Source of the DNA: Candidatus Babelota bacterium
GTDB lineage: Bacteria; Babelota; Babeliae; Babelales; Vermiphilaceae
Assembly (NCBI GenBank): GCA_029262575.1
Contig: JAJCZC010000013.1
Span: forward strand, 1 to 64,000
Direction of reading: 5' to 3'
DNA length: 64,000 nt
The position numbers and the translations under genes were made by a program. Shown here in pieces: positions 1 through 8,901 of this stretch (position 1 is its first letter; every line of letters starts with the position of its first letter). The notes under the pieces were generated by a model, which was given only the letters and a program-made list of their open reading frames with translations, was not told the origin of the DNA and did not search any database.

Positions 1-128
1 TACAATATGAGCGTAAGAAGAATAGGCTGAAAAACGTAGAAAGCGCAATAAAATCGATAAAAGACTCAAGTTTTGAAGATGTAAGATCGCAGTTTGCTCG
101 ATCTGCAGAGATCTTTGGTGTTGCTTAG
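1..128 (+). CDS. 3' end of an unidentified protein (partial)
   Basis: An open frame enters from the left edge and ends at TAG 126-128. It encodes a 41-residue, charged, probably helical tail (it ends in SAEIFGVA). The composition (many K, R, E, S) looks like real coding sequence, but there is too little to name a family. The next gene is convergent, on the minus strand. Only the open frame and its composition support the call. Confidence 0.45.
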   Translation, partial: QYERKKNRLKNVESAIKSIKDSSFEDVRSQFARSAEIFGVA

Positions 129-166
129 CGGAAGTCCTGAATGTAAAAAAAATTAAAGCCGTCTGC

Positions 167-373
167 TTAAGACAAAGTTAAAGGATTATCTTCTGCTTCC
201 AGCAATGCTCTCAAATCACGAGCAGCTTTGCGTGGGGGCCATTTTCTTGGTTGCGTTTTTCTAGCGACTTTAGTGGGGGTAGCTTTCTTTGTTGGTGAAG
301 CAGTTTCTGGATGCAATGTTAGGATTTTAGTTTCCGTTTGATAGCGAATAAAGAACAGGGCTCCAAATAACAA
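167..373 (-). pseudogene. Detached C-terminal tail with the KWPPRKAARDL motif
   Basis: This frame encodes a hydrophobic stretch (LFGALFFI) followed by a basic linker and a tail containing KWPPRKAARDL, LLEAE and NPL. The same tail, with similar DNA, ends the secretin at 988-3687. The frame overlaps the 3' end of the 327-953 gene in the +1 register and has only a TTG as a possible start. Removing one base near 370-375 would join the two frames into one protein with a normal membrane helix followed by this tail. I read it as the 3' part of a gene disrupted by a 1-nt frameshift, although an independent small gene or a sequencing error is possible. Confidence 0.5.
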
Positions 374-953
374 TCAAGGCCGTAATCATAGTTATGCAGA
401 AAAGAGATTCTTTGAGGGGGCCTTTGATTATATACTTCCGTCCACGTTGATTTGTGTGGAGCTTTATTTTTTTGATTTGTTTAGAGCCTAATTTTTTATG
501 CAGTGAGAGGTAGCTTGCACATAGCAACGGGGTAGCGCTAAAAATTTTTGGCATAGTATAAATATCTGATCTTGATAATGCTTGCACAGAGTCATATGAG
601 CAGGCACGGGTAGTAAATGTCTTTTTTTGTATGTGTTTCTTCAGTTTTTCAATTTGGTGCTGACTAGTCTTAAACTCATAGCTATAGAATGGGAGTGTTG
701 AAGGATCATTTGATTTACGAAGCTCGGTTTTTTCACTAAAAGTTGTTTTATTTGGGTTGGCTGATTTAGGGTTCCAGCAGGAATTTTCAATGGCCAGCTC
801 GACGTGTCCAGGGTATCCATAATATGGATAATAAAGAAGGTGAACTTTGTTATTATATTGGGGTGTTCTGAAACTTTTTTTTGAACTAGAGCCCACCAAT
901 GGCAAGTATATAAAGAAAACGGTGAGTGTGGGCAAACCTAAATGTTTAAACAA
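327..953 (-). CDS. Putative permuted papain-fold (NlpC/P60, LRAT/YiiX-like) exported protein
   Basis: The protein has 208 residues from a TTG start at 953; an in-frame stop four codons upstream leaves no ATG option. A hydrophobic N-terminus (about residues 7-22) could be a signal or anchor. The motif GHVELAIEN (His near residue 50) followed by ACSYDSVQAL (Cys near 118) and a P..FS..PLL..YL-like stretch matches the His-then-Cys order of circularly permuted NlpC/P60 proteins, which act as amidases or thioesterases. A C-terminal hydrophobic segment ends abruptly, probably because of a frameshift into the 167-373 frame. It lies 34 nt downstream of the secretin gene and is probably the last gene of that operon. 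The fold call rests on motifs only. Confidence 0.5.
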   Translation of the reverse strand: MFKHLGLPTLTVFFIYLPLVGSSSKKSFRTPQYNNKVHLLYYPYYGYPGHVELAIENSCWNPKSANPNKTTFSEKTELRKSNDPSTLPFYSYEFKTSQHQIEKLKKHIQKKTFTTRACSYDSVQALSRSDIYTMPKIFSATPLLCASYLSLHKKLGSKQIKKIKLHTNQRGRKYIIKGPLKESLFCITMITALIVIWSPVLYSLSNGN

Positions 954-987
954 GTTGTTCTTTCAGATTATAAAATAATGATAATGA

Positions 988-3687
988 TCATGATATTAGC
1001 GGATTCTTCTCTGCTTCCAACAATGTTTTTAAATCACGAGCAGCTTTACGGGGAGGCCATTTTTTCGGCTCCGTTTTTTTAACAACTTTAGTTGCCTCAG
1101 GCTTCTTTATCTGAGCAGGTGCTTTTGGACCAACTACAACTTTGCATGTTTCGCAGGGTTTTTTTGGTTGCAGAGCAATCTTTTTTTTCTTTGGCTGCCT
1201 AATCTGTTTTTTTGTAACTCGCTTTGCTTTAGGCGTTTGTGGTTCCACCTGTGGCCTTTCTGCAATAGTCGTGGCTTTTATTTCTTTGCTTTGAAGTATG
1301 TCGTTTTTCACTCGTTGTGCTTGCAGTGGATTTTCTTGAGTAGCCAACATGCCTTTAAGGTCGCCTCGTGCATTTGATCCTTTCAGATGTGCATCAACAG
1401 CTTCTTGCACAACGCCTATATGTTCATCTAAAATGCGACCTTCTTCATCAGTAATGGTTTCGATTTCTTCGGCTGCATGTAATATTTCTGTGGTCTCATC
1501 TTTTGCCAAAAAATTGTCAGTTGTATCGACTGCGGCACTATCAGCTTTGAAAAACCAGCGAGTGATTGGATCGCGTAGATTATCAAAAAGTGCACCTTGA
1601 CGAGAGTAGCTTTTTGCAACATCAACATATGCCTTAGTATATTCACCAACGCCACCACGTAATTTAGGTTGAATAATCGTTGGTGAAATAAAGATGGTGA
1701 GGCTTGTTTGTTGAATATCTTTGTTTTTCTGTTTAAAGAGCCATCCAAGAATAGGAATTTTGCTCAATATTGGTGTGCGTGCAACGGTGTCTTGCGTCAC
1801 TTCACGCACTAATCCACCCAATGCAAGAATATCACCACTTTTAATTGATGCATTAGTGACCAAATCACGATTAATACGGTTTCCGTTAGCAACAGATGGA
1901 TTTTGAAATTGGTCAATATCAATTAACACTTGTAGGTTCACCGTGTTTGCTGCACTGATGCGTGGAGTAAGGTGAACTTTTGTGTTTGCTTTAATCGTCT
2001 TTTTTCTCCGCGTAATACCACTCGTGCTTGGTGCTGCTTGGTCTTCAACAAGTCTGCTTTCACCAACTTCAACCGTTGCCTTGTGATTGTTGGTTGCGAT
2101 AATGTGTGGGTGAGATAATATTTTCGTGTGAGTGAATAATTTAAGAATATCTAAAATACTCCATGTGCGTCCATCAGGATCACTTATAGAAATAACTGAA
2201 GTTCCTGCGCGGAATGTCGCCGGCAAAGCAAAGGTAGGGTCGTCATTTGGCAACACAACGGAGTTTAAGTCAGAATTTACGCCTTTGAATGTATCGATAA
2301 CTTCCGAATCGGTAGAATCCAAAATTACTTGGCTGGCCATCGCTGCTTGTCCGGTGACTTCTCCAGGAAAAGGAAGATCTATTGGGTTACGCGTTATCGA
2401 TCCTAGCCTACGTGCGTCATCGAGTGTTAAATCGGCAATTAAAATTTCAATGATAACTTGGGGTTGTGGCTTGTCTAAACTTTCAATAAGATCTTTGATG
2501 CGTTTCCAATCAGCATTACGTGCAGCAATAACCAATTTGTTACCACCAAAATATTTACCTTCTTCGCCTTCTGAAGATGCTTGTCCTGGACTATCAGGTT
2601 GAATAATCACTTGATCAAAAAAACGTTCTGTGCCAGCTTGTTTACCCCCAGCTCTTGATTGTTCGGTGCCCCCACTGCTTGAAGAATCAACGATATTTTG
2701 CAAAACGGGTGCAAATTCATCTGCATCTAAATATTGTAATTCATAAACATGCAGGATAGATTTACCAGAATCAAGTTGAACATCAATATATTTAAAAATA
2801 AAATCTTTAACTCGCTCAACTGCTTGCACCCGACCAAGTACCACAAGTGAATTGGTGCGTGGCTCAGGAATGACTTTCACATTTTTTGAAAAATAGGTTG
2901 CTGCTTGATCAGCCTGTGCGCCGGGTCTAAAGCGGCTTATAGGTGTTGGCGCAGCGGTTTTTAAGATGCTTTCATTGAAAATATTCGCTAACGTATCTGC
3001 AGTTGTATAACGTAGACGTATCAGTTCAAGACGCTCTTGAAAACCGGTTTGATCCATTGCCTCCACAATTTTCATAAGCGATTTGATGTCTCGTGCTTTT
3101 GCGATTAAAAGAATGCCGTTGGCGCCCTTATCAGCTTTATATAATGCATCATCAGGCAACAGTTCTTTAAACAATGCGCCAAGTTGGTTATCAAATTCTT
3201 GCGATGCTTTGATATTGGTCAAATAGTACATATAGCGAATACGTTCATCGGTATCGGGCAGATCATTAGGAATCGTATTGATATAAATTGGCAATGATTC
3301 GCGTGAAACATTTTGACTGTTTTTTACAATTAAATAAAGGTCTTTTTTTGGAATCATGCTATAGCCTGCGATATCGAGTAGACTATAGAGCATATCCCAT
3401 GCTTCATTGAGCGTGAGTTTATGGTCAATATTTAAATTAACTTTTTCTTTAATTGCGTTTGCACCAGTAGGCAACACTATGTTGACGGCTTTTTTTGCAG
3501 CAAGCATGTTGATGATATCAACTAAATCTTCATCCTTAAAAATAAAAGAAATATCAGCTTTACGCTTTTTTTGTTTAGACTTGCCAGTTACCTTTTGTGT
3601 TAATCTGATACTTTGTGATAATTCTGCTAGTAATACCGATGGCAGTGATAGTGAGATTGAAAGTAAGTACAATATATATTTTTTCAT
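988..3687 (-). CDS. Type II secretion / type IV pilus secretin, second copy
   Basis: This 899-residue protein starts with a signal peptide (cut near residue 21). An N0-type domain follows (FKDEDLVDIINML, about 48-120), then ring-building N1/N2 repeats (EPRTNSLVVLG near 275) and the secretin barrel domain, ending with PILSKIPILGWLF. A DPITRWFF motif and a K/P-rich tail with KWPPRKAARDL follow. Secretins form the outer-membrane gate of type II secretion or type IV pilus systems. The start has GGAG upstream. It lies 24 nt after the PilO-like gene, in an operon with another secretin (5882-8896); two different secretins in one operon is unusual. The tail extends beyond a normal secretin and resembles the tail encoded at 167-373. 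Confidence 0.9.
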   Translation of the reverse strand: MKKYILYLLSISLSLPSVLLAELSQSIRLTQKVTGKSKQKKRKADISFIFKDEDLVDIINMLAAKKAVNIVLPTGANAIKEKVNLNIDHKLTLNEAWDMLYSLLDIAGYSMIPKKDLYLIVKNSQNVSRESLPIYINTIPNDLPDTDERIRYMYYLTNIKASQEFDNQLGALFKELLPDDALYKADKGANGILLIAKARDIKSLMKIVEAMDQTGFQERLELIRLRYTTADTLANIFNESILKTAAPTPISRFRPGAQADQAATYFSKNVKVIPEPRTNSLVVLGRVQAVERVKDFIFKYIDVQLDSGKSILHVYELQYLDADEFAPVLQNIVDSSSSGGTEQSRAGGKQAGTERFFDQVIIQPDSPGQASSEGEEGKYFGGNKLVIAARNADWKRIKDLIESLDKPQPQVIIEILIADLTLDDARRLGSITRNPIDLPFPGEVTGQAAMASQVILDSTDSEVIDTFKGVNSDLNSVVLPNDDPTFALPATFRAGTSVISISDPDGRTWSILDILKLFTHTKILSHPHIIATNNHKATVEVGESRLVEDQAAPSTSGITRRKKTIKANTKVHLTPRISAANTVNLQVLIDIDQFQNPSVANGNRINRDLVTNASIKSGDILALGGLVREVTQDTVARTPILSKIPILGWLFKQKNKDIQQTSLTIFISPTIIQPKLRGGVGEYTKAYVDVAKSYSRQGALFDNLRDPITRWFFKADSAAVDTTDNFLAKDETTEILHAAEEIETITDEEGRILDEHIGVVQEAVDAHLKGSNARGDLKGMLATQENPLQAQRVKNDILQSKEIKATTIAERPQVEPQTPKAKRVTKKQIRQPKKKKIALQPKKPCETCKVVVGPKAPAQIKKPEATKVVKKTEPKKWPPRKAARDLKTLLEAEKNPLIS

Positions 3688-3711
3688 TTATGTGGTTCTC
3701 CGCAAAAGTTA

Positions 3712-4266
3712 TCAACCGGTGCGCGGTTGCAGGGTAGCAATAGTTAATTGTACTTCAATTGCACGTGGGGATTTTCGTGTTTTTTGAATTTCAAGTTCTT
3801 TTGTGTATACACGTTTATTTTGCTCTAAGACATTCAGCAGCTCACTTAGTTCTTTCATATTCATGTCCCCAAATTTCGCCGTTAAGATGCTTTCATTATA
3901 ATCCTGTTCGCCACGTTCTTGTGTGGTAACAGTACTTGAAATTTGCTTACTTTCTAAATTCAATTGGGCCAAAATATCTTTAAAGTAGCCTGCAATTTTA
4001 AAATTAGGATCGGCTTCAAGCATTTCGTTGACATCTTTTTTTTGTTGTTTTACTGCAGCAGCTTTTTCTAAAAGTTCTTGCACTTCTTCACGATCATTGT
4101 TGAGTGTCCGTATGTTACGGTTATAAAAATCAACATTGCTATAAAAGCGATAGATCATAAATATGGTTAATATAGCCAGTATACCAGTAAATATCCCTAC
4201 ATATTTATAAAAGCCCTTAGTATCTAATTCTTCGAGAAACTCTTTAACTTTTTCTATTATATTCAT
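3712..4266 (-). CDS. PilO / GspM-like inner-membrane assembly protein
   Basis: This 184-residue protein has a short cytoplasmic N-terminus, one membrane helix (about 24-42, GIFTGILAILTIFMIY), a coiled coil (about 45-85) and a small alpha/beta periplasmic domain. That is the layout of PilO/GspM, which bridges the inner-membrane platform and the secretin. Its ATG overlaps the upstream gene's stop by 4 nt (ATGA), so the two are translationally coupled. Sequence identity in this family is low, so the call rests on topology and operon position. Confidence 0.75.
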   Translation of the reverse strand: MNIIEKVKEFLEELDTKGFYKYVGIFTGILAILTIFMIYRFYSNVDFYNRNIRTLNNDREEVQELLEKAAAVKQQKKDVNEMLEADPNFKIAGYFKDILAQLNLESKQISSTVTTQERGEQDYNESILTAKFGDMNMKELSELLNVLEQNKRVYTKELEIQKTRKSPRAIEVQLTIATLQPRTG

Positions 4267-5885
4267 GAGTCTCCTTGACGCTCAGCGGCGAAACGCAGCT
4301 CCATATTAAAGTTAGGATTATCTTGTGGTTGTACATAATCAAATAAATCTGATCGATTTAGTTCATTTTCAAGATGGACTAAAGCTTCATGATCTTTTAC
4401 TTGAGCTTTCAAATTCATAGTGCCGCGATCTTGGTCTATGGTTATTTTTTCAATAATTAATCCTAATCCCTCACGATCAAGCCCCGTAAGTTCAAGTAAC
4501 AAACTCAAAAATGAATTATGTGCAGAGCGAGCAAATGAGAACCAGAGGCGTTCTTCTTTAGTGGTTTCTTCTTGGGCCGTCTCAAGCATATCACCAATAG
4601 ATCCAGGGTCAATTTGAGGAAACCATTTCGTGAGTTCTTGCGATGCTTCAATTTTAGAAGCTTCAAGTTCGTTGCTTAGTTTTCGTACCTGAAAAAAACT
4701 ATACGCAAAAAGCCCAATAAAAAGCCCCAAAGATAATAAGCTGGCTAGGATGAGTTGTTTTAAAAGGAGTTTTTCACCTGACGGTGCAAACTCTTTTTGG
4801 CGTAAATTTAAATGGCCTGAGGTTGGTGAGGGCAGAGCAATGCTCGTGCTCACGGTATTTGCAAGCGGAATAGTAACCATGTTTTTTATATATACGGTAT
4901 CATTTTGCGTGATATCTGTAGGTTTAAACAAGGAGCATGGCATATTTAAGGTTGTATGCAACCAAGTGGAAAGCCCTTCGATTGTGGCACCATTACCAAG
5001 TAAGAACATTTGTGTGTTCTCTGTTGCCATAGGAACTTGTGTGGCAAATGATTGTAGGGTGAATTGTATGCGCTTTGCAAATGCTTCTGACCCTTTACGC
5101 AATGCTTGCATATAGGCTTCATCATGATTGTTAAAACCAAATCTTGTAAACTGTTCTGAAGCATCTCGAGGAGATAATGAAAGCTCCGAAGCTAATTTTT
5201 GTGCAATCGAGTTTATACCCATCGGCAATGTACGAATAAATCGCAATTGTCCCTCGTTGATGAATGCAATTTTAGTGAGTTCATCATTAATTTCCGTCAA
5301 TACGACATTGTTCTTTATGTCTTTATAGGCCGGGATCATATTATAAAGGCCATAAAGTTCAAAAAGATCAACGGTAATAACCTCAGGATGAACGCCGGCT
5401 TGGCTAAAGAGCTCAATTTGGCCAGAAATGTATTGTTTTTGTACTGCAGCGACAATAACTTCTGAGCTATTTTGTTCAGGTAATTTTTTTGTGATTATAA
5501 AATCTACAACTGCATCAGCAATTGAAAAAGGAAGGAGGGGCTCAACCTCAAAGTTGATTACTTTTTTTATTTTATCAACCTCTTCAAATGGCAGGCGCAT
5601 TGATTTATAAATAATGTGTGCGCTTGATATAGAGGTGTAGATTTCATTGTATTTGCCCGCCATGCCGAGCACCTTTTTTATAGCTTGGGCAGTGCGCACA
5701 GTTGTATCTTCACCATTATCTTGTTCAATTGGCATCGAGATGCATTTTTCTATAGTACGTTTGTTGCCATTTAAATAGACAACAGTGGCAAAAACATGTT
5801 GTTTAGTAATCTCGAAGCCGACAATGCGCTTTGCAAACAGATAGTAGTTTCCAATGCGCTCTGGAAGGAGGATGTTTTTTATCAT
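4263..5885 (-). CDS. PilM-PilN fusion / GspL-like assembly platform protein
   Basis: The 540-residue protein has an actin-like PilM domain over about residues 15-340. It shows VGFEITKQHV near the start, FRPLP-type features (MRLPFEEVDKI, EVEPLLPF), and a second phosphate-type loop followed by LRFIRTLPMGI. A membrane helix lies near 378-400 (LILASLLSLGLFIGLFAYSF), then a coiled coil and a ferredoxin-like PilN/GspL periplasmic domain. In T4P these are two proteins, while GspL fuses them. It overlaps both neighbours by 4 nt (ATGA), so the operon is tightly coupled. It likely recruits the secretion ATPase, which is not encoded in this window. Confidence 0.85.
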   Translation of the reverse strand: MIKNILLPERIGNYYLFAKRIVGFEITKQHVFATVVYLNGNKRTIEKCISMPIEQDNGEDTTVRTAQAIKKVLGMAGKYNEIYTSISSAHIIYKSMRLPFEEVDKIKKVINFEVEPLLPFSIADAVVDFIITKKLPEQNSSEVIVAAVQKQYISGQIELFSQAGVHPEVITVDLFELYGLYNMIPAYKDIKNNVVLTEINDELTKIAFINEGQLRFIRTLPMGINSIAQKLASELSLSPRDASEQFTRFGFNNHDEAYMQALRKGSEAFAKRIQFTLQSFATQVPMATENTQMFLLGNGATIEGLSTWLHTTLNMPCSLFKPTDITQNDTVYIKNMVTIPLANTVSTSIALPSPTSGHLNLRQKEFAPSGEKLLLKQLILASLLSLGLFIGLFAYSFFQVRKLSNELEASKIEASQELTKWFPQIDPGSIGDMLETAQEETTKEERLWFSFARSAHNSFLSLLLELTGLDREGLGLIIEKITIDQDRGTMNLKAQVKDHEALVHLENELNRSDLFDYVQPQDNPNFNMELRFAAERQGDS

Positions 5886-8800
5886 GTCACGATTCCTCTG
5901 TGATTATCTGGCATGAAATTGTTCAGCGTTCTTCGCGCATCTCTTTTTCGTCGTGCTCTTGTTGTATTCTGTGTCATTTGTATGGTGTCAGGTTGTTCAG
6001 TTAATGCTTTGAGCAAACCGGACCGCGGTAATAATTGATTTTTAATAAGTGGCGGCTTCTCTTCTTCATATTCATTATACTGTGCAATAAAAGCAGGATC
6101 TTTAGTTCTGCCCGGACGATAGAATTTGCCAGAACGGGATATATCTTTTTTTGATTTAGGTGTAACAATAGACTCAGCCACAACACCGCCACTTCTGCGT
6201 CTAAAGAGAAAGTCTTCAACCACATTAGCAGGGTCTTCCTGGCTGTCATCAAAGAACCTACGTGAAACTGGATCGCGTGTATCACTAATATCATGGAAGC
6301 TTTCAACGGTTTCATAGTAGTCTTCAAGTTTTTGCTGTGTATGCTCATCGACGATTTCGGTGACTTCCGGTTCGATAATGCGTGTTGAGATTAAGATAAG
6401 TAAATTATCTTTAATAACAGTTTTGGTTTTGTTGCGGAACAACCAGCCTAAAATAGGAATGTCACCCAAAATAGGAACCTTGGTTGTTGTTTCAGCAATG
6501 CGATTTTGAATCAAACCACCAATTGCAATAACTTCGCGATCGGCAACAATGGTACGCGTGTCGATCGTTCGGGTTTGTTTTGCAGCAACTTGATCATCTT
6601 CCACACTACTTATGAAGTTTTCAAGCAGAACATTCAATTTAAGAATAATCATTCCGTCAGAGTTAATTTGCGGTGTGACTTCAAGTTTAAGTTCAGCTTC
6701 AAAATCACCGAAGGCATCTGCAGGTGTATCGCCGGCAAAAACGGTACTGGTAACAACACGACGAATCTCACCAATAGAAACGGTAGCTTGTGTTTTGTTG
6801 GTGGCAACTAAAAATGGATTGGAGACAACTTGTGTGTTAGAGATAGTTTGCAAAATGTTAAAAATACCCCACACGCCAAATGCATCTGCACCCAGTGAAA
6901 CAACCGTGTTTCCTGCTGGTGCACCCACTACAAGATTGATTAAGTTGGCCAGCAGCCGATTAGATCCGGATCCTTCATTGTTTGTTTGAATGCCTCTTCC
7001 ATAAAGACCAGAAGTTTGAAAATCAACATTTTGACCCAGCAGGCCATTTGAGGTTGGTTGGCAATCAGTGCCTGAAATTTTGTTTCTAATTTGTGAGCCA
7101 ACTTGTTTGTTATCTTCAAAGTTAATCGTTAAGATTAACGCTTCAACGGCAACTTGTGGTTGCGGTTCATCGAGTTTTTTGATGATTTCTAATGCTCTTA
7201 CATAATCTTCATAATCACCTTTTATAATAATCGTGTTTGTGGCAGGCTCAGAGGTGAAGGTCATAGGTTTAAGATATTTATCTCCACCTCGAACACCACC
7301 GGCATTTCCTGCAGGAGTATTAGCGCCAAATTCAGACATGCTTTTCATAATATCAGCTACTGTTACGGCGCTTGCATAGCGTAGTTGATGTGTGTACAGT
7401 GGCGAATATGGCTTTTCAAGTTCTACATCCACATATTTCAAGATAAAGTCTTCAATTTTTTTAATGGCATCCTGTGGACCGAGTAAGATCAGAGAGTTAG
7501 AGCGTGGCTCGGCAATTAAACGAGCATTTTCAGGAAAATAAATTGATTCTGATTTTTTTCGCGCACCGAACATACGTGTTGGTCGCTGATCGCCGTCTCC
7601 TGGTTTTGAGATAGTATCATAGAGCTTCTTAACGTCCATAACATCGGCCCGTTGTAGTTTGAGAACCGACATGGATTGTGGCATTGAAACCTGATCGAGC
7701 TCCTTGATGATTTGCATCAAACTTTTAATATTATAAGCTTTATCGGTAATCACTAATGCTTTTATTTCTTGTAAAATTAATGCGCGGGCATTGGGGCTTT
7801 TAAGTGTATTTACGATGTCTTTAATGGTATTAACTTCTGCATTTTCAATGAAATATACAAAACGTACAACTTGATCATTATCGGGTAATGTTTCAGGATC
7901 AACACCGATATAAGAGGGAAGTGGCGATTTTTGAGCGCGATCGGATGTCACCACGCGATAAAATCCGGGATCTGGTTCAGGAACCAATGCAAAACCGGCT
8001 AAATCAAGAAAAGTTAGGAACAGGTTCCATGCAGCTTTTTTGCTTAATGGTTTATGCGTTTTGAATGATATTTTGTTGCCTTTGAGCGCTTTACCACCTG
8101 GTCCTAGTGGATTCATAATTTCATCGGTGATGAAGTTTATATTATAAATATCAGCAATTTGTGTGAGCAAATTTTGAATGTCGGCATCTTCAAAGTAAAA
8201 TTCAATCAATTCATCTTCAGCGACATCGTCATCTTTTTTTTCTTTGTCAGTTTCGTTTTTTTCCGCTCGTTTTTCGCCTTCTTTGCGCAGCTGAATTTCT
8301 TTCGGTTCGTGAAATGCATCAAATACATTTTTTTCTTGCGTTACTTTCTCCCCTGGATATTCGGCCACCGCATCAAATGTTTCTTTGGGTGTTTCGCGTT
8401 GTTCAGGCTTGAAAGTTTCAGTGGCAATTTCTGGTTGTTCTTCAGAAGAGGTTGATTGTTCTTGGGCCTGCTTTGTTTGTAAAACTTCAGAGGTGGCCGG
8501 TGTTTCGTCTGTTGTTCCTTCAATTGCATCTTGAATAAAGCGATTTATAGATTTTTCAGTAGTTGAGCCAAATTGTGCGCTAGGTCCACCCGTCTGACCT
8601 AATATATTAATATCCTGATCAACAGCTTTTGCCTGTGTTTTTTGTAATGCTTGTTTTGTTTGTGCAGCATCTCGAGTTGGCGGCATTTGGAGTTGTGGTG
8701 GCGTGGTGACATCGGGGCCAGCAATACCGATTTCATTTTCGTCAGCCTCAACGCTATCAAAGATAGATGAGCGACGTTTATTTTGTAGGAATTTGCGTGC

Positions 8801-8896
8801 ATGAGATGATTGATACGGCTCATCAGGAAACAGATTGCCTGTAAACAATAGGAGGAATATGTAGATACAAGATCTTTTGTTTGTTTTTTTTATCAT
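5882..8896 (-). CDS. gspD: Type II secretion secretin GspD
   Basis: This 1004-residue protein has a signal peptide, then an unusually long charged, Q/E/K-rich region (about 25-225). The N0 domain (EFYFEDADIQNLLTQIADIY near 230) follows, with N1-N3 repeats (EPRSNSLILLGP; EPATNTIIIKG). The secretin domain ends with VPILGDIPILGWLF and ILISTRIIEP. After it, DPVSRRFF matches DPITRWFF of the second secretin, so the two share a C-terminal segment. The gene follows gspC by 5 nt and overlaps the PilM/GspL-like gene by 4 nt. The disordered N-terminal insert is not typical of GspD and may be lineage-specific. Confidence 0.93.
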   Translation of the reverse strand: MIKKTNKRSCIYIFLLLFTGNLFPDEPYQSSHARKFLQNKRRSSIFDSVEADENEIGIAGPDVTTPPQLQMPPTRDAAQTKQALQKTQAKAVDQDINILGQTGGPSAQFGSTTEKSINRFIQDAIEGTTDETPATSEVLQTKQAQEQSTSSEEQPEIATETFKPEQRETPKETFDAVAEYPGEKVTQEKNVFDAFHEPKEIQLRKEGEKRAEKNETDKEKKDDDVAEDELIEFYFEDADIQNLLTQIADIYNINFITDEIMNPLGPGGKALKGNKISFKTHKPLSKKAAWNLFLTFLDLAGFALVPEPDPGFYRVVTSDRAQKSPLPSYIGVDPETLPDNDQVVRFVYFIENAEVNTIKDIVNTLKSPNARALILQEIKALVITDKAYNIKSLMQIIKELDQVSMPQSMSVLKLQRADVMDVKKLYDTISKPGDGDQRPTRMFGARKKSESIYFPENARLIAEPRSNSLILLGPQDAIKKIEDFILKYVDVELEKPYSPLYTHQLRYASAVTVADIMKSMSEFGANTPAGNAGGVRGGDKYLKPMTFTSEPATNTIIIKGDYEDYVRALEIIKKLDEPQPQVAVEALILTINFEDNKQVGSQIRNKISGTDCQPTSNGLLGQNVDFQTSGLYGRGIQTNNEGSGSNRLLANLINLVVGAPAGNTVVSLGADAFGVWGIFNILQTISNTQVVSNPFLVATNKTQATVSIGEIRRVVTSTVFAGDTPADAFGDFEAELKLEVTPQINSDGMIILKLNVLLENFISSVEDDQVAAKQTRTIDTRTIVADREVIAIGGLIQNRIAETTTKVPILGDIPILGWLFRNKTKTVIKDNLLILISTRIIEPEVTEIVDEHTQQKLEDYYETVESFHDISDTRDPVSRRFFDDSQEDPANVVEDFLFRRRSGGVVAESIVTPKSKKDISRSGKFYRPGRTKDPAFIAQYNEYEEEKPPLIKNQLLPRSGLLKALTEQPDTIQMTQNTTRARRKRDARRTLNNFMPDNHRGIVT

Positions 8897-8901
8897 ATTT
8901 T

